This document shows positions 9,225 through 18,266 of a DNA stretch of 64,000 nucleotides, piece by piece. Made by a program: the position numbers and the translations under genes. Origin of the DNA: G963556115 sp963678205 (GTDB lineage: Bacteria; Planctomycetota; SZUA-567). Numbering within the stretch: the first letter of the stretch is position 1; every line of letters begins with the position of its first letter. The DNA lies in contig OY782760.1 in the NCBI GenBank assembly GCA_963678205.1, forward strand, positions 2,356,001 through 2,420,000. The letters are read 5' to 3'. Under the pieces are notes generated by a model. That model did not search any database and was not told the DNA's origin. It saw only the letters and a program-made list of their open reading frames with translations.

Positions 9225-10730
9225 TTATTTTACAGCTTCTTTAATAAAATTAACTACATCTTTAATACTCATTCGCTTCTGTTCCATTGTGTCACGATCG
9301 CGGATAGTTACAGTATCATTTTCAATAGTTTCACCATCAACAGTTATACACCATGGTGTTCCAACTTCATCCATTCTTCGGTACCTACGCCCAATAGCGC
9401 CGCTTTGATCATACAGAGCATTAACTCCTTCCCTTTGGAGAGCTTTAATAATTTCCTGTGATTTCTCAGGCATGCCATCCTTTTTAACAAGAGGGAAAAC
9501 AGCAGCTTTGATAGGGGCTAGTCTAGGATGAAAACGAAGAACAACTCGTATATCTTCCTTACCATTCTTATCTGTAAGAACCTCTTCATCATAAGCATCA
9601 CAAAGAAAGGCAAGAGTAGCCCTATCTGCACCTGCAGCAGGTTCGATAACATACGGAATATAGCGTTTTTTAGTCTCCGTCTCAAAATAAGTAAGATCTT
9701 TGCCTGTTGCATCTGAATGTTTTGAGAGGTCATAATCAGTACGGTTAGCAATACCTTCAAGTTCGCCCCATTCACCTTCACCTTGATCATTTTCAAATGG
9801 GAAGAAATATTCTACATCAGCACAAGCTTTCGCATAATGTGCAAGTTCAGATTCTTCATGATCACGGAGCATAAGGTTTTTCTTTTTAATACCAAGATCA
9901 ATATACCAATTAAGACGGTAATTTCTCCAGTATTCATACCACTTGTCATCACTTCCAGGTTCAACAAAGAACTCCAGCTCCATCTGTTCAAATTCACAAG
10001 TCCTAAAAGTCAAGTTTGAAGTTGTAATTTCGTTACGATAACTTTTACCCTGCTGAGCAATACCAAATGGTGGTTTCATACGTGATGAATCAAGAATATT
10101 CTTGAAATTTACAAACATACCCTGTGCTGTTTCAGGACGAAGATAAACAGCGCTAGAACTAATTATCTCAGCAACTTTAGCTTTACGAGCGTCCCTGTCT
10201 AGAGAGGCAATTTCATCAATTTTATTAACAATTTCCTGCATCGGGTCAACAGGCCCAAGACTTGTTCTAAACATAAGGTTAAACTGTCTTTCATCAGACA
10301 AATCGCCACAACCACAAACCGGACAGACATAACCCTGCTCACCGACAACCCCTTTTTCTTTTTTACCTTTAGATTTACCACCTAAATTATATTCAACTTC
10401 TGTGCCAGGATCTTTTTTAGGAGCATGATCCGCTCTGAAACGTTCTTTACAATTTTTACAGTCAACAAGTGGATCGCTAAAGCCAGCAAGATGCCCAGAA
10501 GTTTTCCATACTTCAGGATGCATAATAATAGAGCAGTCAAGTCCAACAATATTGTCTCTTTTATGAACCATATCCTGCCACCAAGCACTTTTCACATTAC
10601 GCTTTAGTTCAACTCCAAGGGGACCGTAGTCATAACATGCCTTTAGCCCACCATAAATTTCAGAAGACTGAAAGATAAAACCTCTTCTTTTTGCAAGAGA
10701 TACTATCTTTTTCATTGTATCATTTGCCAT
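9225..10730 (-). CDS. glyS: Glycyl-tRNA synthetase (class II, homodimeric type)
   Basis: Charges tRNA-Gly. The 501 residues match the alpha2-type enzyme, not the alpha2beta2 GlyQ/GlyS type. Class II motifs are visible: motif 2 (FRTCEFEQMELEFFV) and motif 3 near the C-terminus of the core (GADRATLAFLCDAYDEE). The anticodon-binding domain is at the end (RVVLRFHPRLAPIKAAVFPLV...). An N-terminal zinc-type insertion has CKNC and CPVCGCGDL. The start at 10730 fits the family start ('MANDTMKKIVSLAKRRGFIF'). It leads the unit that ends with the 41-aa basic protein. Confidence 0.96.
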   Translation of the reverse strand: MANDTMKKIVSLAKRRGFIFQSSEIYGGLKACYDYGPLGVELKRNVKSAWWQDMVHKRDNIVGLDCSIIMHPEVWKTSGHLAGFSDPLVDCKNCKERFRADHAPKKDPGTEVEYNLGGKSKGKKEKGVVGEQGYVCPVCGCGDLSDERQFNLMFRTSLGPVDPMQEIVNKIDEIASLDRDARKAKVAEIISSSAVYLRPETAQGMFVNFKNILDSSRMKPPFGIAQQGKSYRNEITTSNLTFRTCEFEQMELEFFVEPGSDDKWYEYWRNYRLNWYIDLGIKKKNLMLRDHEESELAHYAKACADVEYFFPFENDQGEGEWGELEGIANRTDYDLSKHSDATGKDLTYFETETKKRYIPYVIEPAAGADRATLAFLCDAYDEEVLTDKNGKEDIRVVLRFHPRLAPIKAAVFPLVKKDGMPEKSQEIIKALQREGVNALYDQSGAIGRRYRRMDEVGTPWCITVDGETIENDTVTIRDRDTMEQKRMSIKDVVNFIKEAVK

Positions 10731-11008
10731 TTAAATTTCCTTATGCACAAATAGTTATTAAACTAAATATTATTATTTATCGATTAAAGTTGTAAAAAAA
10801 ACACTATATATTATAATTAAATGTAATATATAAAAGTTGTTATAAATAAATTTTGTTCAATATTACGTGTATTATCTTGTATTTCAAGGCTATATATTAA
10901 TATTTACTTTTTTTCGCTAAAAAAGATACTCAATATACTTGAGAATTATTAATATTACGCTATATTTTGTAAACACGAATTTATCAAATAATTTACATTG
11001 GAGTATTA
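10731..11008. other. AT-rich divergent intergenic region before metH
   Basis: Very AT-rich, with an imperfect CTCAA/TTGAG inverted repeat near 10930. I looked for a cobalamin or SAM riboswitch, which would fit metH, and saw no convincing one. A TTGGAG ribosome site lies just upstream of the metH ATG. Confidence 0.45.
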
Positions 11009-13411
11009 ATGAATAGAAAAGAGTTCAGAGAGTTTTGTCTTTCCAGGCCAATCGTTCTTGATGGTGCAACAGGAACTGAGTTAATTAAGCAGGGATTACC
11101 TATTGGTGTATGCCCAGAGTTATGGGTCTATGAAAACCCAGAATCTATAATAAATGTTCAAAAAGCGTACAAAGATTCCGGTAGCGATATTGTCTATATA
11201 CCCTCATTTGGAGGGAATAGACCAAAGCTTAAAGAATTTGGTATTGAAGATAAGCTGTTCGAATTAAATAAATCCCTCTGTGGATTTAGTAGAGAAGCTG
11301 TAGGGAGTGATTGTCTTATTTTTGGAGATATAGCACCCACAGGAGAACTAATAGAACCATTTGGTCCTCTAGCCTTCGAAGATTGTGTTAAAATTTATAG
11401 AGAACAGGCAGAAGCTCTCCTTGCCGGCGGCGCTGACGGCTTTGTCGTAGAAACGATGATGGATATTCAAGAAGCCAGAGCAGCGCTTATAGGTATTAGA
11501 GAAGTTGCTGAAGACGTTCCTGTAATGGTAACAATGACCTATGGTGAAGAAGGCAGAACTCTCACAGGTACAGATCCTAAAACTGCCCTTATAACCCTTC
11601 AGGCATTAGGAGCAGATGTAGTAGGGTGTAATTGCTCTGCTGGACCTGAAAAAATGGTTGAGTGGATTGCACAGATGAAACCTTTTGCAACAGTTCCACT
11701 TCTAGCAAAACCCAATGCAGGACAGCCAAAACTTATAGGTGGTAAAACTATCTTTGATATGCCTCCTGAAGAGTATGCTTTAAACTTTACTGGACTTGTT
11801 AATGCAGGTGCAAACCTTATAGGAGGATGTTGTGGCAGCTCACCTGCCCATATATCTAAAGTGAAGGAAGTCGTCTCTTCGCTTTCTGCTCCAGCAATTG
11901 TCAGAGAAAAAATTTGTGCTGTCAGTTCTGTTAGAGATGTTGTTGAATTTGGCTCAGAAAAGCCTTTTGCTGTTATCGGAGAGAGGATCAATCCCACAGG
12001 CAAAAAGAAATTACAGCAAGATTTAAGAAACGGTAGCTTGAATCTAGCGAGAACATACGCAATCGAGCAGACAAGTGCTGGCGCTTCGCTTCTAGATGTT
12101 AATATGGGACTTTCTGGTATAAATGAACTAGAAATGATGAAAGAAGCAATTAAAATGCTTTCACCTTTGAGTAGTTGTCCTCTTTGTCTTGACAGTACAA
12201 GCCCAGAAGTAATGGAGGTAGCATTGAGGTTGTACCCAGGCAGAGCGCTCTTAAATTCAGTAAGTGCAGAAAAAGACCGCATTGAGAAAATGTTGCCACT
12301 AGTGAAAAAATACGGTGCAGTTTTTATTCTTCTACCAGTTACCGACTCTACAGTTCCTGAAGAACTAGAAGAACGTAAAGAAGTTACTCTATCAGTACTT
12401 GCTGAAGCAGAAAAGCTTGAACTTGGTGTTGAGGACTGTATCGTTGATGGCCTAGTAATGACAGTAAGCTCATCGCCAAAAGCGCCTCAAGTTACAGCTG
12501 ATTTTATTGAGTGGTGTTCAAACACGCTAAAAGCTAATACAACAGGAGGAATCTCAAATGTATCTTTTGGCATGCCAGAAAGAAGCGTTTTAAATTCTGG
12601 TTTTTTAAACCTTCTTATTGGTAAAGGCTTGACCACTGCAATTATAAACCCATCTTCAGAAACAATGATGAATATTAAGTTTTCTACAGATGCGCTGTTA
12701 GGTAAAGATACAAAGCTTCATACATACCTTAATAAATATACTGGTGCAGTTAGTCATACAGTGCAAAAGAATGATAATAATATAACTCCTCTAAAAAAAT
12801 GCTTTAATGCAGTTATATACGGTGAAGAAGAGAATATTGCTGCTATTATAAGTGAAGCTATTTCATCAGGTGAAAAACCTAGTGATATCGTTGATAATGC
12901 ACTTATACCAGCTATCGTTGAAGTTGGTGAAAAATACGATAAAAAGGAATACTTTCTACCCCAGCTTATGATGAGTGCACAGGCTATGAGCAATGGTTTT
13001 AAAGCACTGGAGAGTGAATTGACCGATCAAACTCAGCCAGCAAAAAATAAAATAATTATGGCGACAGTTAAAGGTGATATTCATGATATTGGTAAAAATA
13101 TTGTATCATTAATGCTTGGAAATTATGGCTTTGAAGTTATTGATTTAGGAAAAGATGTAGATGCTGAGACAATTATCAACACTGCCGTTGACCAAAACGT
13201 ACAGATAATTGGCTTATCTGCACTGATGACCACAACAATGCCGGAAATGTCTAAGGTTCTTGAAGCAGCGAGAATTAGAGGACTTACAAATTTGAAGTTT
13301 ATGATTGGAGGAGCTGTAGTTGATCAAGAGTACGCAACAGAAATTGGTGCTTCAGGATATGCTGCAGATGCGGTAGAAGCAGTAAGAGTTGCAGAAAGAT
13401 TATCTAAATAA
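11009..13411 (+). CDS. metH: Cobalamin-dependent methionine synthase, lacking the reactivation domain
   Basis: Makes methionine from homocysteine using methyl-tetrahydrofolate and cobalamin. Domains in order are: homocysteine methyltransferase (1 to about 290, zinc Cys in GCNCSAGP near 207 and GGCCGSS near 273), pterin-binding domain (about 310-580, beginning AVIGERINPTGKKK), B12 cap (about 600-670) and B12-binding Rossmann domain with DIHDIGKNIV (His about 691). The protein ends at 800 residues, so the AdoMet-dependent reactivation domain of the E. coli enzyme (about 1,200 aa) is missing. This is the short form known from anaerobes and Thermotoga. Reactivation would need a separate protein, which is not in this window. 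Confidence 0.95.
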   Translation: MNRKEFREFCLSRPIVLDGATGTELIKQGLPIGVCPELWVYENPESIINVQKAYKDSGSDIVYIPSFGGNRPKLKEFGIEDKLFELNKSLCGFSREAVGSDCLIFGDIAPTGELIEPFGPLAFEDCVKIYREQAEALLAGGADGFVVETMMDIQEARAALIGIREVAEDVPVMVTMTYGEEGRTLTGTDPKTALITLQALGADVVGCNCSAGPEKMVEWIAQMKPFATVPLLAKPNAGQPKLIGGKTIFDMPPEEYALNFTGLVNAGANLIGGCCGSSPAHISKVKEVVSSLSAPAIVREKICAVSSVRDVVEFGSEKPFAVIGERINPTGKKKLQQDLRNGSLNLARTYAIEQTSAGASLLDVNMGLSGINELEMMKEAIKMLSPLSSCPLCLDSTSPEVMEVALRLYPGRALLNSVSAEKDRIEKMLPLVKKYGAVFILLPVTDSTVPEELEERKEVTLSVLAEAEKLELGVEDCIVDGLVMTVSSSPKAPQVTADFIEWCSNTLKANTTGGISNVSFGMPERSVLNSGFLNLLIGKGLTTAIINPSSETMMNIKFSTDALLGKDTKLHTYLNKYTGAVSHTVQKNDNNITPLKKCFNAVIYGEEENIAAIISEAISSGEKPSDIVDNALIPAIVEVGEKYDKKEYFLPQLMMSAQAMSNGFKALESELTDQTQPAKNKIIMATVKGDIHDIGKNIVSLMLGNYGFEVIDLGKDVDAETIINTAVDQNVQIIGLSALMTTTMPEMSKVLEAARIRGLTNLKFMIGGAVVDQEYATEIGASGYAADAVEAVRVAERLSK

Positions 13412-13427
13412 CAACAATAGGTACTTT

Positions 13428-14162
13428 ATGTTTTGCAAATTTATCGATTCGTGCGCAATCTTCAAACACTATCTTGCTGACAAACCTCAGCAAGCGCAAC
13501 AAGTAATGGACAAATACTGCAAAAAAGACTATGAATCATGCGCACGATATCGGTTATCTAAAATAATTAGTGAGGATGCGGTACCGTTAAAGCTATTTCC
13601 AGATATGATTAACATTGCGAATCAACTTATTAATAATGCTGAAAAACAGCGCAAAAGCGACATTACACACTCACAAGTTTTGATTAACAATATCCAACCA
13701 CAGGATATCTTTGATTTTGCTTTGGATTTACTCTCTGAGTCTACAGACAATGTAATGGCACACTCGTATAGAGCTGGCGAGCAAACCATGAGAAAATTCA
13801 GTTTGTGGTTTAAAACTGATTTACAAAATTACTATGCTAGAATTATTCAGATCAAAATAAAGCATACTGGAATTAGAAGTAGAAAACGCGGGAAAAACCC
13901 ACTTACTTTCTTTTTGGAGAATCTAAGAAGAGGAAGACCACATTCAGAGTCTCTCCGTCCAAGACCTCAAAAACCTGAAGATGTTTGTGCCTTTCATTTT
14001 GAATCACTAAAAATAAGAATTGCTCTTTTTAAAGGTTTACAATCGAAGCCATTGCACCCTGATATTATTGATGCTATTGAATCACTCCTTAGCGTTGAGG
14101 AAGAACGATTTAATTTGGGAGCAGAAGGTCTTGTAAAAAAATTTACAACTCAAACAAATTAA
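13428..14162 (+). CDS. Uncharacterised protein with N-terminal four-Cys cluster
   Basis: I do not recognise the family. The ATG at 13428 is preferred over a TTG at 13389 that would lie inside metH. The 244 residues begin MFCKFIDSC, with further Cys in YCKKDYESCARY, giving Cys at 3, 9, 31 and 38. This spacing looks like a small zinc or Fe-S binding module. The middle is helical. A strongly basic stretch follows (GIRSRKRGKNP...LRRGRPHSESLRPRP), then an acidic C-terminus. It lies 16 bases after metH on the same strand and could be co-transcribed. A nucleic-acid or redox-sensing role is possible but unsupported. Confidence 0.6.
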   Translation: MFCKFIDSCAIFKHYLADKPQQAQQVMDKYCKKDYESCARYRLSKIISEDAVPLKLFPDMINIANQLINNAEKQRKSDITHSQVLINNIQPQDIFDFALDLLSESTDNVMAHSYRAGEQTMRKFSLWFKTDLQNYYARIIQIKIKHTGIRSRKRGKNPLTFFLENLRRGRPHSESLRPRPQKPEDVCAFHFESLKIRIALFKGLQSKPLHPDIIDAIESLLSVEEERFNLGAEGLVKKFTTQTN

Positions 14163-14235
14163 GTGTAGGTTCAGCCCCAACACTGAACCTACTTTGAGCA
14201 GCAAAGACGACTGGATTGTATATTATTGTTAGGTA

Positions 14236-15132
14236 TTACTTGTACCCCTTACCATTCCACTCCTGAAGTTTAACCCAATCTATCCAATCTTTCTCTACTG
14301 CATCAATATTTTTTCCAAATGCAAGCTCAACAATTTTTATACCGTTATTACTGTTTTCAGGATTGTTTCTAAAAGCCTTATATACCCTTTCCAGTACACC
14401 GCGCTCTTGCAGATATTTACAAAAATATCTGCTTTCTGAATAATGCAAGCTTTCTCTTAGCATTCTAAAAACTTTAGTATCACTTTGAAACAAGAGTTTT
14501 AGCGGCGTAAGTCTATTAGACTTAATACCTCTGTGTAGTTCAGGTAACCTCCAGTTTTGCTCCCCTTTCAACCGACCATCTTCTACTCTACATTGCTCAT
14601 AAAGACTTGCTAAGCCCTCAGAAATCCATATTGGAGCTCCTGGAAAGTCAATAGCCATCAACGAATGAGTCAACTCATGTACAAGTGTTCCCGGACCCGT
14701 TGAGTAGTTTAATACTATGTATCTATCATTATGCCCATAATGCCCATATGGACTTATTGGCGACATATTGAGTACTTTCTTAAGCCCTGCCCAATAACTA
14801 GCTTTGTCTTTAAATATATATATAGTTACAATATCATCTGCTTTCTTGTCAAAGAACTGTTCTGAAAGTATTCTTTTACAATTGTCAAAAACACCATTTA
14901 CAACATAATCAGCATTACTCTTGTCTAGATTAGTTGCAATGATATAATTTTGCTTTTGATAGACATTAAAATTTTTACCTAATTGCTTTATTAAGCCTTC
15001 TTTTGTTCGAGGGATGTTGATGTTACATTCATTATATTCTCTGGCACTTACTGAAGAGAGTGTAACAGTGCAGCATACTAATACTATTGCAGCTATCAGG
15101 TAGGTAAGACGTAATAATCTTATTTTCTTCAT
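14236..15132 (-). CDS. Secreted gluzincin-type metallopeptidase-like protein
   Basis: Exported protein of 298 residues with an N-terminal signal peptide (hydrophobic LIAAIVLVCCTVTLSS, cleavage near SVSA). It carries HELTH at residues 152-156 and, 15 residues later, ISEGLASLYE with Glu172. This HExxH plus downstream E pattern is that of the peptidase MA-like / DUF1570 group, so zinc binding is expected. The substrate is unknown. The Cys-Cys inside the signal region is not a clear lipobox. It is convergent with the preceding gene, about 70 bases apart, and transcribed alone. Confidence 0.75.
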   Translation of the reverse strand: MKKIRLLRLTYLIAAIVLVCCTVTLSSVSAREYNECNINIPRTKEGLIKQLGKNFNVYQKQNYIIATNLDKSNADYVVNGVFDNCKRILSEQFFDKKADDIVTIYIFKDKASYWAGLKKVLNMSPISPYGHYGHNDRYIVLNYSTGPGTLVHELTHSLMAIDFPGAPIWISEGLASLYEQCRVEDGRLKGEQNWRLPELHRGIKSNRLTPLKLLFQSDTKVFRMLRESLHYSESRYFCKYLQERGVLERVYKAFRNNPENSNNGIKIVELAFGKNIDAVEKDWIDWVKLQEWNGKGYK

Positions 15133-15362
15133 TTGTCCCTCAAATTTGATAAAAAGACATCACAACAATATACTATTAATTTCCATGTATTAAATAATCC
15201 TTTTAGCCTTTTCTATTAAAATTGATATGATTGTTGTTTTTTTACTGGTGAAATAACGTAAAAATGTTATTCTAAATGTAGATGTTTGTTTATAGGGGAC
15301 GACATTTAATACAAGTACTTAACTTTAGGCAACCCTCATGCCAAAACTAATGGAGGAAAATT

Positions 15363-16139
15363 ATGAAACGCTATCTATTTATTGCCATGCTTTGCGTATC
15401 TTTTGTATCAGTTTCAAATGCAGCAACAAAGTGTCAGACAGTTGACATTGAAGTAAAAGACTATGTTCCTGTAACAAAATGTACAATTGTTGAAAAGCAA
15501 GTTCCTGTAAAAGTTTACAAAGATGTCAAAAAAGTAATACTTCTTACTGAAGAAAAGCTTGAGTTTCAAGAGAAGGAAATCAACACAAAGAAAAAGGTAA
15601 TGGTAGAAGAAGAATACACTGTTAATACTATTGAAAAAGAGATGGTTGAAGAAACAATAATGAAAAAAGTTTGTAAGCTTGTACCTAAGGAAATGACGAA
15701 AGAAGTTTGTAAAACTGTTACCGAAAAAGCTTGTGATCCTTGTACTGGTAAAATGATAGATGTTCCAGTTCAGGTTAAAGGAACAGCAACTTATACGGTT
15801 ATGGAAAAAGTTATGGAAGAAGTTCCATGTATTGTAAAGAAGTGCGTGGAGAAAACTGTTCCAATTACTAAAAAACGTATGGTATGTAAGTGGATACCTT
15901 CAACAGCAATGATCAAAGTTGCGGTATGCAAACCAGTTCAAATAAAGAAAACTGTAGTCGTGCAGGAACCCGTAATTGAGATGAAAACAGTCAAAGAGAA
16001 AGTCTATACTACTGAATTTAAAGAAGTTACTAAAACAGTCAAAAAAACGGTTGAAGTAAATATTTGTGACACATGCAAAGAAGTTGTCCCTTGTGATCCA
16101 TGTAAAAAGCCAGTTCCTTGCGATCCTTGTGCAAAATAA
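15363..16139 (+). CDS. Exported Cys/Lys/Val-rich repeat protein, YTV-like
   Basis: A 258-residue secreted protein with a clean signal peptide (MKRYLFIAMLCVSFVSVSNA). The mature part is almost entirely imperfect repeats of hydrophobic-Val-Lys-Glu strands with regularly placed Cys, for example KCTIVEKQVPVKVYKDV, KKVCKLVPKEMTKEVC, TYTVMEKVMEEVPC and VKKCVEKTVPITKKRMVC. It ends in a Cys-Pro-rich tail with three PCDPC or CDTC motifs. It resembles the 'YTV' Cys-rich wall proteins of planctomycetes, a family attribution from memory. A disulfide-linked structural role in the envelope is the natural inference. A strong GGAGG precedes the ATG and a terminator follows, so expression is probably monocistronic and high. 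Confidence 0.75.
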   Translation: MKRYLFIAMLCVSFVSVSNAATKCQTVDIEVKDYVPVTKCTIVEKQVPVKVYKDVKKVILLTEEKLEFQEKEINTKKKVMVEEEYTVNTIEKEMVEETIMKKVCKLVPKEMTKEVCKTVTEKACDPCTGKMIDVPVQVKGTATYTVMEKVMEEVPCIVKKCVEKTVPITKKRMVCKWIPSTAMIKVAVCKPVQIKKTVVVQEPVIEMKTVKEKVYTTEFKEVTKTVKKTVEVNICDTCKEVVPCDPCKKPVPCDPCAK

Positions 16140-16164
16140 GTAGTTCAAACATATACTATTTCTA

Positions 16165-16195
16165 TAAGACACTAAGCATATATCTTGGTGTCTTA
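16165..16195 (+). terminator. Rho-independent terminator
   Basis: Stem TAAGACACTAAG / CTTGGTGTCTTA (one G-U pair), loop CATATAT, followed by a T-rich run. It closes the YTV-like gene. Confidence 0.8.
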
Positions 16196-16286
16196 TTTTT
16201 ATTTATTACATCAAAGCTCTAGAATATTCTGCCAATCTTATTATAATTATAACATTTGAGCTAAAAAATTCAAAGAAGGCTAAAAA

Positions 16287-17582
16287 ATGAAATATATGTA
16301 TATGTTATTAATTGCAATTGTTACTTTTGTTTCAGGATATAGTGTTCAATGTTTTGCAAATGAACAAGAGCCCTTGATTATGCATTTCTACTATACTCCC
16401 TCTTGCCCCCTTTGCGAGCCGACAAAACAGGTCGTAGAAAGTGTAGAGAAAAAGTATGCTGATCAAATCAAAGTTATAAGGCATAATCATTCAGAGAGTG
16501 AGCAATCTTTCAATTCAATGGTTATGGCTTTAGAGTATTATAAACGCAAAGACACGCCTAATCTTGTTGTATTTGTTGGGGATGTCGCCTTAGGTAATGA
16601 TGATATAAATAAAAAACTTGATGTAACGATTTCGAAGTTGCTTACTGAAGGAAAGATAACTCCAGATTTTAAAAAATTTGGTGAAGCAAGCAATGAAGAG
16701 ATACGCAAGCTCTATTCTAACCGTGCGACCCTAGGTGTAATTATTGCAACAGGTTTATTTGATGGGTTGAATCCATGCGCTTTTGCAACAGTCATACTCT
16801 TTGTTTCCATGCTTGCAGGAATTGGACGCGACAAACGCACAATCCTTGCTGTTGGTATTTCATTTATTATTGCTGTTTTTCTAACATATTACGCTCTTGG
16901 TGCCTTATTTTTTGAAATTATGGGAGCAATGGAAGGATCAGCGTCAATAGTATTTAAAAGTATCGCTTTGGCAATAAAATGGATATCGTTACTTATGGTT
17001 GTAGTTGCTGGCATTATATCACTTATTGATGCATATAGAGCGTATAGAAGTGGCGGAAGAGACAAAATGTTATTGGTTCTTCCTGAAAAGCTTAAAAATA
17101 AGATCCGAAAACGCTTGAGAGTTACAGCTCATAGTGGTTCTTTAATTGTGGGATCGTTTGTTAGTGGTATTATTATCTCTTTTCTTGAGGCTGCGTGTAC
17201 TGGGCAGACATACATGCCTATAATTTCCGCTCTCGTTGCTGATAATACGACTGCAAGTAAAGGGTACTGGCTTCTTCTTGTCTATAATATATTATTTATT
17301 ATTCCACTACTCGCAGTATTCTTTGCTGTATTCTTTGGAATTACTAGTGAACAAATTGGCAATCTTGCTAGAAAAAGAGTCTGGATAACCAAGACTCTTC
17401 TTGGGGTTATGTTCTTAGCTATTGCAGTATGGCTTGGTAGCATCCTTGTTCCAACTATCATCAATTTTTCAGATTCTGGTAATACCTCCAAAGCAGTGAC
17501 CTTACAAACAACTTCATCAACGTCGTCTGCGGCAAAAACCATAACACACGATGACGGAGTTGACGAAAATACCGACAGATAA
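16287..17582 (+). CDS. Thioredoxin-like domain fused to CcdA/DsbD-type membrane protein
   Basis: Likely moves reducing equivalents across the inner membrane to periplasmic thiols. A signal peptide (to about residue 25) is followed by a thioredoxin/glutaredoxin-like domain with a CPLC active site at residues 40-43. Then comes a CcdA-type membrane domain of about six helices, with the signature Cys in FDGLNPCAFATV and a second in FLEAACTGQTYMP. These match the paired redox Cys of CcdA/DsbD. The C-terminus is a Ser/Thr tail. It sits directly after the very Cys-rich exported protein, suggesting a role in its disulfide state; that link is inference. The next gene starts 34 bases downstream. Confidence 0.85.
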   Translation: MKYMYMLLIAIVTFVSGYSVQCFANEQEPLIMHFYYTPSCPLCEPTKQVVESVEKKYADQIKVIRHNHSESEQSFNSMVMALEYYKRKDTPNLVVFVGDVALGNDDINKKLDVTISKLLTEGKITPDFKKFGEASNEEIRKLYSNRATLGVIIATGLFDGLNPCAFATVILFVSMLAGIGRDKRTILAVGISFIIAVFLTYYALGALFFEIMGAMEGSASIVFKSIALAIKWISLLMVVVAGIISLIDAYRAYRSGGRDKMLLVLPEKLKNKIRKRLRVTAHSGSLIVGSFVSGIIISFLEAACTGQTYMPIISALVADNTTASKGYWLLLVYNILFIIPLLAVFFAVFFGITSEQIGNLARKRVWITKTLLGVMFLAIAVWLGSILVPTIINFSDSGNTSKAVTLQTTSSTSSAAKTITHDDGVDENTDR

Positions 17583-17616
17583 TATAGAATTTTGTAATTT
17601 ATATAAAAGGGTTGTA

Positions 17617-18189
17617 ATGGATTATATATACTTTATTGTTGTTGGTGTTGGACTAGCACTGGATGCTTTCGCTGTTTCTATTACAAGTGGTATTTCTATA
17701 AAAAATATGAAACTACGCCATGCCCTGCGTATTGCGATTATTTTCAGCGTTTTTCAAGCAATGATGCCTATAATAGGCTGGATTATTGGTGATAAAGCGA
17801 GAAGCTTTATTGTATCAGTAGATCACTGGATTGCGTTTATTTTGTTAGGAATTATTGGTTTCAAAATGATATATGAGGGATTGAAAATTGACAAAGATAT
17901 AGAGAAAGAGTCCGATCCACTCAATATCCATGTACTTTTTGTACTCGCGATTGCGACAAGTATTGATGCTCTAATTGTTGGACTAACACTATCTGTAGTT
18001 AATATTAGTATTCTACTCCCAGTTATTATTATCGGGGTTATAACCTTTATTATGTCTTTTTCAGGTGTATACCTTGGTAATAAATACGGTCACGTCTTTG
18101 ACGCAACAAAACTTGAAATTTTAGGGGGTATAATTTTAATCCTTTTAGGAATTAAAATTTTGATTACACATTTATTCTTCGCTACTTAA
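17617..18189 (+). CDS. mntP: Manganese efflux pump MntP
   Basis: Six-helix membrane protein of 190 residues exporting Mn2+. Both repeat halves show the family signature: GLALDAFAVSIT in helix 1 and ATSIDALIVGLTLS in helix 4, with the conserved intramembrane Asp residues. The ATG at 17617 (preceded by AAAAGGG) gives the normal family length; an in-frame start at 17551 would overlap the preceding gene and add a non-family extension. No yybP-ykoY manganese riboswitch is possible in the 34-base gap, so it is likely read through from the CcdA-like gene. Confidence 0.93.
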   Translation: MDYIYFIVVGVGLALDAFAVSITSGISIKNMKLRHALRIAIIFSVFQAMMPIIGWIIGDKARSFIVSVDHWIAFILLGIIGFKMIYEGLKIDKDIEKESDPLNIHVLFVLAIATSIDALIVGLTLSVVNISILLPVIIIGVITFIMSFSGVYLGNKYGHVFDATKLEILGGIILILLGIKILITHLFFAT

Positions 18190-18210
18190 GATTTCATCCA
18201 TATAAGATAA

Positions 18211-18239
18211 TAAGCTACTGGTACTTAACCAGTAGCTTA
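18211..18239. terminator. Bidirectional terminator between mntP and the Rnf unit
   Basis: Perfect 12-bp stem TAAGCTACTGGT / ACCAGTAGCTTA with loop ACTTA, between the convergent mntP and the last gene of the leftward Rnf operon. Confidence 0.8.
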
Positions 18240-18266
18240 TATAAAATACATTATACCAGATTAATT

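Noticed and set aside
10731..11008. Possible cobalamin or SAM riboswitch before metH
   Set aside because: No B12-box or SAM-box-like conserved core found; the stretch is AT-rich with only a short weak inverted repeat.
11599..12282. 227-codon minus-strand frame inside metH
   Set aside because: Antisense to highly conserved metH domains, with no recognisable motif; a compositional shadow.
17583..17616. Manganese riboswitch before mntP
   Set aside because: Only 34 bases separate the genes, too short for a yybP-ykoY element.
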